Shown here: piece by piece, positions 8,575 through 18,917 of the stretch
Layout: each line of letters starts with the position of its first letter
Position numbering within the stretch: position 1 is the stretch's first letter
Assembly (NCBI RefSeq): GCF_030758975.1
Contig: NZ_CP132359.1
Coordinates: forward strand, 5,219,256 to 5,283,255
Length of the DNA: 64,000 nucleotides
Direction: 5' to 3'
Source: Bosea beijingensis
Lineage (GTDB): Bacteria > Pseudomonadota > Alphaproteobacteria > Rhizobiales > Beijerinckiaceae
Translations under genes and position numbers: made by a program
The notes under the pieces: generated by a model
Databases searched by the model: none
What the model was told of the DNA's origin: nothing
Seen by the model: the letters and a program-made list of their open reading frames with translations, nothing else

Positions 8575-8640
8575 AACGTGCTCAAGGTTTGATTCCGCTT
8601 TTGATACTGCCATGCGGAGGTTCGAATCCTCCAGCCGCCG
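8575..8640 (+). other. Degenerate tRNA-Gln-like fragment (anticodon and T arms)
   Basis: The segment contains a perfect T arm (GGAGG TTCGAAT CCTCC, 8616-8632). Before it lies a CCGCTTTTGATACTGCCATG stretch that resembles the anticodon arm of alphaproteobacterial tRNA-Gln(TTG). The anticodon stem has mismatches, no matching 5' acceptor strand is visible, and no CCA is encoded. It looks like the 3' part of a decayed tRNA gene, beside the IS3 remnant. Such scars often mark former integration sites. Confidence 0.4.
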
Positions 8641-8814
8641 CATGGCTGCCCGCGCGTGCCGCATCTCTGCCCCAATCGGGGATTCAAACGGCATTGCCCC
8701 CTAAAGGTCCAGGCCGTCCCGCAATGCGGCCTGGATGAACGGGAGCCAACAATGCGGTTCATGAACCGTTGCTACGCTGGCGCGTTTAATGTGGTCAGCA
8801 CAAGGAGAAGACAT

Positions 8815-9120
8815 ATGCGCAAATTGCTCACGCTTGCCGCTCTGGGTATCGGCTTGTCGCTGGCGGCGCCGGCGATGGCCTCGGAAGAGCTGCCGGCCGC
8901 GATGGCCCAGCGCCTGGACAAGCAGGACGCGGAATATACCTGGTCGGCCGCCGCCGAGCGGCGCCATATGATCATGCGTGAAACCATGCGGCAGCAGCGT
9001 TATGGGCGCGGTGGCGGGTATGGCTATGGTCCGCGTCGCGGGTACGGCCCGGGCTATGGCTATGGTCCGCGCGGCTACGGCCCCCCGCCCGGCTACTATC
9101 GCCGTAACCGCGGCTGGTAA
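8815..9120 (+). CDS. Secreted Gly/Tyr/Arg-rich small protein
   Basis: I start this 101-residue protein at ATG 8815 because AAGGAG lies 7 bases upstream; the frame is open to 8656 but has no support there. The signal peptide is MRKLLTLAALGIGLSLAAPA followed by MA-S. The mature protein has a short helical part (AAMAQRLDKQDAEY) and a C-terminal tail of YGYGPRRGYGPGYGYGP-like repeats. Similar Gly-Tyr-rich envelope proteins are common in Hyphomicrobiales, with no known function. A strong terminator follows 30 bases after the stop. Confidence 0.65.
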   Translation: MRKLLTLAALGIGLSLAAPAMASEELPAAMAQRLDKQDAEYTWSAAAERRHMIMRETMRQQRYGRGGGYGYGPRRGYGPGYGYGPRGYGPPPGYYRRNRGW

Positions 9121-9150
9121 GCGGTTCCCGCAATCATCCTCCATCGATTG

Positions 9151-9175
9151 GCGGCCCGGTAGCGGGCCGCTTTTC
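9151..9175 (+). terminator. Intrinsic terminator
   Basis: GCGGCCCG (9151-9158) pairs perfectly with CGGGCCGC (9163-9170) around a GTAG loop, followed by TTTTC. It terminates the Gly/Tyr-rich protein gene. Confidence 0.8.
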
Positions 9176-9309
9176 ATTCGGGCAGGCTGAACACAAGGCG
9201 GCCCGGTGCGAGCCGGAGCCGCCTTCACCGCATTTACGATGAATTCACCATTCTGTTTCCGTAGCGTCATCCCTGCGCTACGCCGATCATATCGGTGAGG
9301 GAGCAGATC

Positions 9310-9462
9310 ATGACCGCGTTGGATTCGACGGCCGCCGGCGTCTCCAAAGAATCAGACGAGCGCAGCATGACGGTTATGCTCGCGCTGTTCCTGGGTGCGA
9401 TACAGATCGGTTGGCTCTGCCTGCTCCTATGGGTGGCCTGCCAGATCGTGGGCGCGATCTGA
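9310..9462 (+). CDS. Small single-pass membrane protein (50 residues)
   Basis: The ORF starts at ATG 9310 with GAGGGAG six bases upstream. The product has a polar N-terminus (TALDSTAAGVSKESDERS) and one long hydrophobic helix (VMLALFLGAIQIGWLCLLLW). The last 36 bases overlap the 3' end of oxyR on the other strand. I recognise no family. The ribosome binding site and membrane topology are the support. Confidence 0.5.
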   Translation: MTALDSTAAGVSKESDERSMTVMLALFLGAIQIGWLCLLLWVACQIVGAI

Positions 9463-10398
9463 TCCGCCCCGGGCGCTTGGATCGGGAAGCCATCTCGCGT
9501 CGCCATGGCGGCGCAGGACATCATGCTCCTGGCGGACGATTTCGCCGACTTGCAGGAAATGCTCGGCGAGGGGATTCGTCTTGCGCCAGACCAGGCCGAT
9601 GCTGCGGCGTGGCCGCGGTTCCGCCAGCCGGGCAATGCTGACCTCCACGGCCGAGGTTTCCGCCGCGACCGCCATTTCGGGGATCAGCGTCACACCCATG
9701 CCGGCGCCGACCATGCGCACCAGCGTAGCCAGCGAGCTGCCCTCCATCGGATCCTGAGACAGGCCTGAAGCCATGTTGCAGAAGGCCAGCGCCTGATCGC
9801 GGAAGCAGTGGCCTTCCTCCAGCAGGAGCAGGCGCATGGCCCGCAGGCTCTCGACGCTGGGCGGCGGCTTGTGCCCTTCGGCCGGTGCGCGCACCAGGAC
9901 GAATTCCTCGTCGAACAGCGGCTGGTCCTGCAGCGAAGGCTCGGAGACGGGCAGCGCCATCACCGCGACATCGAGCCCGCCTGTGATCAGGTCTTCCGTC
10001 AGCTTGCCGGTCACGGCCTCGCGTGGGCGCAGGTCGACAGCCGGAAACCGCTCCGCCAGGCGCCGGATGACCGCCGGCAGGAGATAGGGCGCGACCGTCG
10101 GGATCATACCGATCCGCAGCCGGCCGCCCAGCGAGGGATTCGACGCACGGGCCAGATCGGCCAGCTCGTCCACCGACTGCAGGATCTGCTGCGCCCGCGT
10201 GGCGAAGGCCTCGCCAAGGCTGGTCAGCCGGATCTGCCGGCGATCACGCTCGACCAGTTGCGCGCCGAGAAAATCCTCCAGATCCTTGATTTGCAGAGAC
10301 AGGGCCGGCTGGCTGATCGCACAGGCATCCGCCGCCCGGCCGAAATGCCGGTGCTGGGCCAAGGCCGCGAAATAGCGCAGGTGCTTGATCGATATCAT
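9427..10398 (-). CDS. oxyR: OxyR, hydrogen-peroxide-sensing LysR-family regulator
   Basis: This is a 323-residue LysR regulator. The N-terminal winged helix-turn-helix is HFGRAADACAISQPALSLQI. The sensor domain holds the OxyR redox pair by my count at Cys198 and Cys207 (EEGHCFRDQALAFC), equal in spacing to the cysteines that form the peroxide-induced disulfide in E. coli OxyR. It is divergent from katG, with a 185-bp intergenic region whose first 60 bases are AT-rich, so direct control of katG is very likely. The C-terminus extends about 15-20 residues beyond the usual end (DARWLPDPSARGGSD), a mild oddity. Confidence 0.93.
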   Translation of the reverse strand: MISIKHLRYFAALAQHRHFGRAADACAISQPALSLQIKDLEDFLGAQLVERDRRQIRLTSLGEAFATRAQQILQSVDELADLARASNPSLGGRLRIGMIPTVAPYLLPAVIRRLAERFPAVDLRPREAVTGKLTEDLITGGLDVAVMALPVSEPSLQDQPLFDEEFVLVRAPAEGHKPPPSVESLRAMRLLLLEEGHCFRDQALAFCNMASGLSQDPMEGSSLATLVRMVGAGMGVTLIPEMAVAAETSAVEVSIARLAEPRPRRSIGLVWRKTNPLAEHFLQVGEIVRQEHDVLRRHGDARWLPDPSARGGSDRAHDLAGHP

Positions 10399-12758
<2,360 letters not shown>

Positions 12759-12790
12759 GCCGTTCGATCGCGAACATTGCTCAAATATCA

Positions 12791-12820
12791 GCCCCGCCGG
12801 CTCAGCCGGCGGGGCTTTTC
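12791..12820 (+). terminator. Intrinsic terminator of katG
   Basis: GCCCCGCCGGC (12791-12801) pairs with GCCGGCGGGGC (12805-12815) around a TCA loop, followed by TTTTCG. A long open frame for the following sigma gene runs across this hairpin, which argues that the sigma gene starts downstream of it. Confidence 0.85.
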
Positions 12821-12902
12821 GTTGAAGGCCTCCCATGGTCAGGCTTGGAGCCGCCCGGCGGCTGCGATAGACATAGCTAACCCGCGGCGGAGGGCGTCGT
12901 CC

Positions 12903-13421
12903 TTGCGTGTCATCGTCGAGCATGCGCTGCGCCAGAACTGGGAGCGCCTGTTCTCCTATGCGCTGCGTCTGAGCGGCAATCGCGACGGCGCGGCCGATCT
13001 CCTGCAATCCTGCGCGACCAAGGCGCTCGCCGCTTCGCCGCCGGAAGACGGGGAGCGTATCCGCGCCTGGCTCTTCGCGATCCTGCGCAATATCTGGATC
13101 GACGAGCACCGCCGCGGCGAGACCGGCGCAGCCATCGCCGAAGAGGCGCTGGAAGACGATCAATGGCGCCGTGACGACCGGATGATCGCGGTCATCACCG
13201 TCCGGCAGGCGCTGGAACGTCTCGATCAGCCTTATCGCGAGGTCATCGAACTGGTCGATCTCGCCGGCTTCCGCTATGGCGAGGCGGCGGATATCCTCGG
13301 CGTGCCCGTGGGAACCGTGATGAGCCGCCTCAGCCGGGCGCGGCTTTTGCTTCTGAATGCGATTGAGGGTGGCTCCGTCCGCCCCTTCGCCGTGCGGCAG
13401 CGCAAACGAGCCAGCGATTAA
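12903..13421 (+). CDS. ECF-type RNA polymerase sigma factor
   Basis: The ORF is open from 12777, but that start lies in the katG terminator. I favour TTG 12903, nine bases after GGAGG, giving about 172 residues, a normal ECF size. Region 2 is visible as RLSGNRDGAADLLQSCATKA with RAWLFAILRNIWIDEHRR, and region 4 as YREVIELVDLAGFRYGEAAD with VPVGTVMSRLSRAR. The next gene starts directly at the stop and encodes an anti-sigma factor. The sulfite dehydrogenase genes follow, so this sigma factor probably controls them, as related ECF factors do in Sinorhizobium. Confidence 0.85.
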   Translation: MRVIVEHALRQNWERLFSYALRLSGNRDGAADLLQSCATKALAASPPEDGERIRAWLFAILRNIWIDEHRRGETGAAIAEEALEDDQWRRDDRMIAVITVRQALERLDQPYREVIELVDLAGFRYGEAADILGVPVGTVMSRLSRARLLLLNAIEGGSVRPFAVRQRKRASD

Positions 13422-14207
13422 GTGACCGAACGCGACACCCTCTCCTGGGCCATGCTCAACGCCTATGTCGACGGCGAGCTGGAGCCCGAGCAAGCCGCCA
13501 AGGTCGCGGCGGTGCTCGCTCATGACCGCGAGGCGGCGGCGCAGGTCGCGACGCTGACGAAGCTGCGCGCCACGGTCAAAGCCGCATCGCCCATGCCGGA
13601 GGCGCCGCCCCTCGTGTTGCCGCAGGCTCGGCCCCGCGTGGCGCGTTGGCTGCCTTGGGCTGCGGCCGCCTGTTTCGCTCTGGTCCTCGGCGCGGCCTCG
13701 CTCGGCATCGGCCATCGGGCGGCGCAGGGCTCGTCGTTATCCGCCGCGGTCGCCGCACATCAGCTCTGGCTCGCCCAGACCCCGCCCGGCACGGCGCCGC
13801 GTCTCGGCGTCGAGCTCGCCGGTGCCGAAGCCGGAGCACTGCCGGACCTTACGCTCGCCTCTTTGCGCCTCGTGCATCTCTCGCTCGATCCGGCAGGGCG
13901 TGGTGGCGGCGGCATGCTCGCCGGCTATGTCGGCCCGAACGGCTGCCGCGTCGGCCTCTGGATAGCGCCTGTCGAGGCGGCATTGCCGCTGCAACCCGCG
14001 GTTCAGGATCGCGACGGCCTCGCGATACGTGCCTGGCGCGGCGAGCGCGCGAGCTATGCCCTGCTCGGGCGCGGCATCGATCCGGCCCGTCTCGACGGCA
14101 TCGCCGCGCTCGTCGCCCGGATCACGCGGGACGAGCCCGGCGTCCCGCGCGAGCAGGTGGCGGCGCTGTCGGAGGCGCGCAGCGTTGGCCCCGCCTGCAT
14201 CGGCTGA
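13422..14207 (+). CDS. Membrane-anchored anti-sigma factor
   Basis: This 261-residue protein starts at GTG 13422, immediately after the sigma-factor stop, so it is translationally coupled. The N-terminus (LNAYVDGELEPEQAAKVAAV) is the common sigma-binding helix of ECF anti-sigma factors, and a single transmembrane helix lies around WLPWAAAACFALVLGAASLG. The periplasmic part of about 165 residues has no zinc-binding HxxxCxxC motif before the membrane. Its expected role is to hold the sigma factor inactive until a periplasmic signal, perhaps sulfite or oxidant, is sensed. Confidence 0.75.
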   Translation: MTERDTLSWAMLNAYVDGELEPEQAAKVAAVLAHDREAAAQVATLTKLRATVKAASPMPEAPPLVLPQARPRVARWLPWAAAACFALVLGAASLGIGHRAAQGSSLSAAVAAHQLWLAQTPPGTAPRLGVELAGAEAGALPDLTLASLRLVHLSLDPAGRGGGGMLAGYVGPNGCRVGLWIAPVEAALPLQPAVQDRDGLAIRAWRGERASYALLGRGIDPARLDGIAALVARITRDEPGVPREQVAALSEARSVGPACIG

Positions 14208-14226
14208 GAAAAAGTTCTCTCGGCTT

Positions 14227-14256
14227 GGAATAAATCGAAGAGCCGATGCGTCGTCT
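14227..14256 (+). promoter_or_regulatory. Candidate ECF promoter for the sulfite dehydrogenase genes
   Basis: GGAAT at 14227-14231 and CGTC at 14249-14252 are separated by 17 bases, the layout of ECF -35 and -10 elements. The site sits 37 bases before the sulfite oxidase start codon, directly after the sigma and anti-sigma genes. No matching element was obvious before the sigma gene apart from a shared GGCTTGGA. Confidence 0.45.
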
Positions 14257-14288
14257 CCAGTGAGGAATATGTCCTCGGGAGAAACGCC

Positions 14289-15608
14289 ATGCTCAACGAA
14301 GCAGACCTGCGCGATGGCGCAGCCGCTACCGATGCCGCGCCCACCGCAGGCGCCGCTGATACCCCCCGCACATCGCGACGTCTTCTGCTCGGCGGCAGCC
14401 TCGCCGCACTCGGCCTCGCTGCCGGCGGCCTGCCGCGCCTGTCCCCGATCTCGCCGGCCGCCGCCCAGGGCGCTGCGCCGGCTGCCGCGCCGCCCAAGGG
14501 GCCGCAGCCCTTCGACTATCCCGGCAAGGACAAGGGCCTGACCTTGCTCGGCGACCGTCCTCTCGTCGCCGAGACGCCCGAGAGCCTGCTCGATGACGAT
14601 ACCACGCCGATCGCGAAGTTCTTCGTCCGCAACAACGGCCAGATCCCGGAGCCGATCAAGGATATCGACGGCTGGCAGCTCAAGATAGAGGGCGAGGTCG
14701 ACAAGCCGCTGACCCTGACGGTCAAGGAGCTCAAAGCCCGCTTCAAGCCGCAGACCTTCCGCATGGTCCTGGAGTGCGGCGGCAATGGCCGCTCCTTCTA
14801 CCAGCCTGCGGCGCGCGGCAACCAGTGGACCAATGGTGGCGCGGGTTGCGCCGAATGGACCGGCGTGCGCCTCGCCGACGTGCTGAAGGCGGCAGGCCTC
14901 AAGTCTACGGCCAAGTTCACCGGCCATTACGGCGCCGATCCGCATCTCTCCGGCGACACCACCAAGGATGCGATCTCGCGCGGCATGCCGATCGAGAAGG
15001 CGATGGAGCCGCATTGCCTGATCGTCTGGGCGATGAACGGCGAGCCGCTGCCGCATATCCATGGCGGCCCGCTGCGCCTCGTCGTGCCGGGCTGGCCGGC
15101 CTCGCTCTCGTCGAAATGGCTGAACCGCATCCTCGTCCGCGCGACGCCGCATGACGGCCAGGGCATGGGAGGCACCTCCTACCGCGTGCCGACCGTCCCG
15201 CTCGTTCCCGGCTCGAATGCCGACGGCAAGACCAACTTCACCGATCTGACCTCGATGCCGGTGCGCTCGATCATCAGCAAGCCGGCGAACGGCACGCGCC
15301 TGCCGGCGGCGACGCGCGAGGTCACCTTGCGTGGCGCGGCCTGGGCCGGCGACCATAATGTCGCGAAGGTGGAAGTGTCCTTCGATGCCGGCCAGCGCTG
15401 GCATGCGATGACGCTGGCCCAGCCGAAGAACCGCTATGACTGGGTGCGCTGGACCGGCAAGGTGAAGCTGCCGAGCGACGGCTATTTCGAGCTCTGGGCC
15501 CGCGCCACCGATTCCCGCGGCGTCGCCCAGCCGCATGTCGCGACCAACTGGAACCCGCAGGGCTACGGCTCCAACCCGCTCCATCGCATTGCCATCATGG
15601 TGAGCTGA
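14289..15608 (+). CDS. Sulfite oxidase/dehydrogenase, molybdopterin subunit (SorA/SorT-like)
   Basis: The 439-residue protein has a Tat signal (TSRRLLLGGSLAALGLAAGG), as expected for a molybdoenzyme that folds with its cofactor before export. The molybdopterin domain contains the Mo-ligating cysteine at about residue 163 (MVLECGGNGRSFY), and the C-terminal half (REVTLRGAAWAGDHNVAKVE) matches the dimerisation domain of the family. It would oxidise sulfite to sulfate in the periplasm and pass electrons to the cytochromes encoded directly downstream. YedY-type reductases are excluded by length and the C-terminal domain. The natural substrate is inferred. Confidence 0.85.
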   Translation: MLNEADLRDGAAATDAAPTAGAADTPRTSRRLLLGGSLAALGLAAGGLPRLSPISPAAAQGAAPAAAPPKGPQPFDYPGKDKGLTLLGDRPLVAETPESLLDDDTTPIAKFFVRNNGQIPEPIKDIDGWQLKIEGEVDKPLTLTVKELKARFKPQTFRMVLECGGNGRSFYQPAARGNQWTNGGAGCAEWTGVRLADVLKAAGLKSTAKFTGHYGADPHLSGDTTKDAISRGMPIEKAMEPHCLIVWAMNGEPLPHIHGGPLRLVVPGWPASLSSKWLNRILVRATPHDGQGMGGTSYRVPTVPLVPGSNADGKTNFTDLTSMPVRSIISKPANGTRLPAATREVTLRGAAWAGDHNVAKVEVSFDAGQRWHAMTLAQPKNRYDWVRWTGKVKLPSDGYFELWARATDSRGVAQPHVATNWNPQGYGSNPLHRIAIMVS

Positions 15609-15610
15609 CG

Positions 15611-15958
15611 ATGGGCTTTACGCACACGCTTCGGATGGCCGCTCTCGCGGCCATCCTCCTCGCCCCCTCCGCCGGCTTGGCTCAGGAGGAGAGCCCCGAG
15701 ACGCTGCCCGATTTCCCCGGCCGCGAAGAGACCTTCGGCTACTGCATCGGCTGCCATTCGATGAAGGTCGTCGGCCGGCAGGGCATGGACCGTGTCCGCT
15801 GGGACGAGACGCTCAACTGGATGACCGAGAAGCACAATATGCCCGCGCCCGACGCGGAGACGCGCAAGACCCTGCTCGACTATCTCGCGCAGGCCTTCCC
15901 CCCGAAAGCGCCGGCCCAAAGCGGCGGCTGGGTCAGCCCCTTCGCTCCGAAGCCATAG
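15611..15958 (+). CDS. Periplasmic c-type cytochrome, sulfite dehydrogenase partner
   Basis: This 115-residue protein starts two bases after the sulfite oxidase stop. It has a Sec signal (AALAAILLAPSAGLAQ), one heme-binding CIGCH motif and a possible distal Met (HNMPAPDAE). Size and position match the small cytochrome subunit of SorAB-type sulfite dehydrogenases, which takes electrons from the molybdenum subunit. Confidence 0.8.
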   Translation: MGFTHTLRMAALAAILLAPSAGLAQEESPETLPDFPGREETFGYCIGCHSMKVVGRQGMDRVRWDETLNWMTEKHNMPAPDAETRKTLLDYLAQAFPPKAPAQSGGWVSPFAPKP

Positions 15959-15969
15959 GATCATCCGAG

Positions 15970-16359
15970 ATGAAATTCGCAATCCTCGCAGGCGCCGCCC
16001 TGCTCGCGGCCGCCATCCAGCCTGCCCGTGCCCAGGATGCCGCCGCCGGCGAGAAGGTCTATGCCCAGTGCCGCGCCTGCCATCAGGTCGGCGAAGCCGC
16101 CAAAAACCTGGTCGGCCCCGCCCTCAACGGCGTCGTCGGCCAGAAGGCCGGCACGCGCGAGGGCTACAGCTACAGCACGGCGATGAAGGATTCCGGCCTG
16201 ACCTGGGACGAGGCGACCTTCGCCGAATACATCCAGAACCCGCGTGCCAAGGTCCCGGGCACCAAGATGATCTATGCCGGGCTGAAGGACGAGAAACGCA
16301 TCGCCGACCTGCTCGCCTATCTCAAGCAGTTCGACGCCGCCGGCAAGAAGGCGCAGTGA
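15970..16359 (+). CDS. Cytochrome c2-like electron carrier
   Basis: This 129-residue class I cytochrome c has a Sec signal ending PARAQ, a CRACH heme motif, and the GPALNGVVG and GTKMIYAGLKDEKR segments that carry the axial Met in the cytochrome c2 family. It follows the previous cytochrome by 11 bases. It probably carries electrons from the sulfite dehydrogenase to the terminal oxidase. Confidence 0.88.
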   Translation: MKFAILAGAALLAAAIQPARAQDAAAGEKVYAQCRACHQVGEAAKNLVGPALNGVVGQKAGTREGYSYSTAMKDSGLTWDEATFAEYIQNPRAKVPGTKMIYAGLKDEKRIADLLAYLKQFDAAGKKAQ

Positions 16360-16404
16360 CGAGATTTCGTAGCCCGGCGGTGTAAGGTGGCTCGCGCCGT
16401 CGGC

Positions 16405-17076
16405 TCAGATGCAGGCGGCGATGGCTTCCAGTTGCGCGCTGAGAGCTGGGCCGGCAGCCGGAAAGCGACCATCCAGCGCGGCCGTGCCGATGGTGAAGCC
16501 GGCGGCTCCGCATCGACGGATCGCTGCGATCTGCTCGGGGCGCTCGATCGAGCCCGCGACGAGGATGGGCTTGCGCGTCGCGGCGCAAACCGCTGCGATA
16601 AGCGCTTCCACATCCGTCCGGGAGCGGTAGGCGAGGAGGTCGAGCCCGCTAACGCCGTCCCGGCTGGCGATGGCACGGGCGCTGCCGGCGATCTCGGCGA
16701 CCGAGCCTTCCAGAATGCTCGGGTGCCCTGAAACCCGTCCGGGGAAGGGATAGTAGCGGATGCCGGTGCCGCGTAGCAGCGGCAGCACGTCCTCGACATG
16801 GGTTCCGCCGAGCAGGTTGTCGACGCCGAGATCGATCGCGGCCCTCACCGAAGCGATTTCGCTGACGCGATCCAGCGAGACGACTTCGAGATAGCTCGTC
16901 GCGCCGCCGGCCTTGATCAGGCGGTTGATGGTCCTGAGCTCTCCGAAGGGCAGGCCGATATCCTTGAAGCCGATATGGCGGATGCCAGCCTCCAGCGCCG
17001 TCGCGATATGGTCGATGGCTTCCGGCACCGTCCGGTCATGGCGGGTGAGCATGAAGATGAAATCGAGCCCGGCCAT
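16405..17076 (-). CDS. TIM-barrel protein (HisA/TrpF-like fold), last gene of the TPP-riboswitch operon
   Basis: This is a 223-residue beta/alpha-barrel protein. The C-terminal phosphate-binding pattern (VAGSIERPEQIAAI, CGAAGFTIGTAALDGRF) resembles HisA, TrpF and other phosphosugar-binding barrels, but I do not recognise a characterised family. The N-terminal strand reads DFIFMLTRHDRTVPEA. It is the last of seven genes transcribed from the TPP riboswitch at 23187, 78 bases after the SDR gene. A role in making or salvaging a thiamin-related phosphorylated intermediate is inferred from context only. Confidence 0.55.
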   Translation of the reverse strand: MAGLDFIFMLTRHDRTVPEAIDHIATALEAGIRHIGFKDIGLPFGELRTINRLIKAGGATSYLEVVSLDRVSEIASVRAAIDLGVDNLLGGTHVEDVLPLLRGTGIRYYPFPGRVSGHPSILEGSVAEIAGSARAIASRDGVSGLDLLAYRSRTDVEALIAAVCAATRKPILVAGSIERPEQIAAIRRCGAAGFTIGTAALDGRFPAAGPALSAQLEAIAACI

Positions 17077-17154
17077 GGCCTTCTCCCGGGGGATGCTTGC
17101 TCAGGGATGCCACAGCTTCCTGACGGAGAGGAGCCCTGTTTCAACGGCTGGCCC

Positions 17155-17922
17155 TCAAGCCATGACCAGCCCGCCATCGACATGAAGAACTTGCCCGGTC
17201 ACAAAGCGGCTCCAGTCGCTGGCGAGGAAGAGTACCGGGCCGGCGATATCCTCGGGCGTCGCGATCCGGCGGAGCGGCGTCTGCGCGATCAGCATCTCGC
17301 GCACCTCCTCCGGCGTCTCCGCACTCGCCTGCGTCGGGTAGACCAGCCCCGGCGCGACGCAGTTGACGCGGATGCCGAGTGGGCCGAGCTCGGCCGCGAG
17401 ATTGCGGCTGAAGCCGGTGAGTGCCGCCTTGGCGGTCGTGTAGTCGTGATAGGGAATGCTCGGCCGTGTCACCAGATCGCTGGCGAGATTGACGATGGTC
17501 CCGCCGCTGCGGCGCTGGAGCAGCGGCAGCATCGCGCGGCTGACCGTATAGGCTGCCTTCACCGCCCCCTCGAACTGTTGCTCATAGGCCTCCCAGGGCG
17601 TTTCCCAGAAGCGGGCGCGGTTGTCCGGGTCGAAGCGATAGGGCGCGAAGGCGTTGTTGACGACGACGTCGAGCCGGCCGACCTCCTCGGCGATGCGCGT
17701 CGCCATGGCGGCGGCGGCCTCGGGCGAGGTGACATCGGCCGCGATGGCGATTGCCTCGCCGCCGAGCGCGCGGCATTCCGCGGCGACGGCCTCGGCCGCA
17801 GCCTCGTTCGTCCGGTAGTTGACGACGACGATCCCGCCTTCGGCGGCGAAGGCCTTCGCGATCGCCGCCCCGATGCCGCGGCTCGCGCCGGTGACGAGGA
17901 TGGCCCTGTCGCGGAATTTCAC
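17155..17922 (-). CDS. Short-chain dehydrogenase/reductase
   Basis: This 255-residue classical SDR has the NAD(P)-binding TGASRGIGAA at residues ~11-20, NNAFAPY in place of NNAG, and the catalytic YHDYTTAK with an upstream Ser (NLASD). The start overlaps the stop of the substrate-binding-protein gene by four bases (ATGA), so the two are coupled. In a cassette with LuxE/LuxC-like enzymes it could reduce the aldehyde product to an alcohol; that step is inference. Confidence 0.8.
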   Translation of the reverse strand: MKFRDRAILVTGASRGIGAAIAKAFAAEGGIVVVNYRTNEAAAEAVAAECRALGGEAIAIAADVTSPEAAAAMATRIAEEVGRLDVVVNNAFAPYRFDPDNRARFWETPWEAYEQQFEGAVKAAYTVSRAMLPLLQRRSGGTIVNLASDLVTRPSIPYHDYTTAKAALTGFSRNLAAELGPLGIRVNCVAPGLVYPTQASAETPEEVREMLIAQTPLRRIATPEDIAGPVLFLASDWSRFVTGQVLHVDGGLVMA

Positions 17923-18911
17923 GGTGCGTTGTCCTTCGCGGGGATCAGGTCGCTCTTCACCACCGTCTTCATGTCGATCTGGCGGCTGACCAGACCGAGG
18001 CTGCGGAAGGTGTCGGCGCCCTTCTGCAGGGCATCGAGATCGAAGCGGCCGAGGCCCTCGCGCTCCGTCGTCGCCGAGACGCTCGAGGCATTGCGCAGCT
18101 TGATGATCTCGAGATTGACCGCCTCGTCACGGCCATTGATGGCGCGGGTGACGGCGATGCGCGCCGCTTCTTCCGGCTTGGCGATCATCCAGGTGGCGGA
18201 ATCGCGATAGGCGGCGATGAAGCGCTTCAGCAGCGGCTTGTTCTGCTCGTAATAGCTTTCCTTCACGACGAAGATGTCGCTCGGCAGGTTGAGCTGGTCG
18301 CGGACCTCGATGACGTTGGCCTCGCCGAGTCCCTTGGCGCGGGCGACGAGCAGGCCGGTATCGGTCGCGGCGGTGGCGTCGACCTGCCCCTGCATCAGCG
18401 GCGCGAAATTGAGCAGGCCGGTGGGCTGGACCGTGACGTCCTTCTCGCCGAGGCCGACCTGATGCAGCAGCACGAGCAGGTTCTGATAGGTGCCGCTGGC
18501 GAGGCTGTAGACGCCGATGCGCTTGCCCTTGAGATCGGCGGCCGTGCGGATGCCGCTGCTCTTCAGCGCGACGACGTTGAAGACGTTCTGCGGATAGATG
18601 TTGTAGATCGCGACGAGCTTCTCGCCCTTGTCGAGCGCGATATAGAGCGCGGCCGGATCGGTGAAGGCGATGTCCGCCTGCCCCGCGAGCATGTTCTGCA
18701 AGGCAGCGCCGCCGCCATTGCCGGGGATATAGTCGAGCGCGATGCCCTTGGCCTTGAAGAAGCCCTTGTCCGGCTCGGCCAGCAGGTTGGTGATCTCGCT
18801 GATCGGCTGGCTCCAGCCGGCGACGGTGACCTTGTCCAGCGCCTGCGCGCTTACGGGCGCGACGGCCAGCCACGATAGGGCAAGAGCGAGGAGGGCAGGC
18901 AAAGCGCGCAT
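17919..18911 (-). CDS. NMT1/THI5-type ABC transporter substrate-binding protein
   Basis: The 330-residue protein has a signal peptide (MRALPALLALALSWLAVAPV, then SAQA). It shows the NMT1/THI5/SsuA-like fold: WSQPISEITNLLAEPDKGFF, then GGGAALQNMLAGQADIAFTD and ADLKGKRIGVYS. Proteins of this superfamily bind thiamin pyrimidine precursors (ThiY) as well as sulfonates and nitrate. The TPP riboswitch upstream argues for a thiamin-related ligand, so this may be the ThiY of a ThiXYZ system. Confidence 0.8.
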   Translation of the reverse strand: MRALPALLALALSWLAVAPVSAQALDKVTVAGWSQPISEITNLLAEPDKGFFKAKGIALDYIPGNGGGAALQNMLAGQADIAFTDPAALYIALDKGEKLVAIYNIYPQNVFNVVALKSSGIRTAADLKGKRIGVYSLASGTYQNLLVLLHQVGLGEKDVTVQPTGLLNFAPLMQGQVDATAATDTGLLVARAKGLGEANVIEVRDQLNLPSDIFVVKESYYEQNKPLLKRFIAAYRDSATWMIAKPEEAARIAVTRAINGRDEAVNLEIIKLRNASSVSATTEREGLGRFDLDALQKGADTFRSLGLVSRQIDMKTVVKSDLIPAKDNAP

Positions 18912-18917
18912 GGGTAT

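Noticed and set aside
13737..15584. A 615-codon open frame on the minus strand
   Set aside because: Antisense shadow of the anti-sigma and sulfite oxidase genes; no domain or ribosome binding site.
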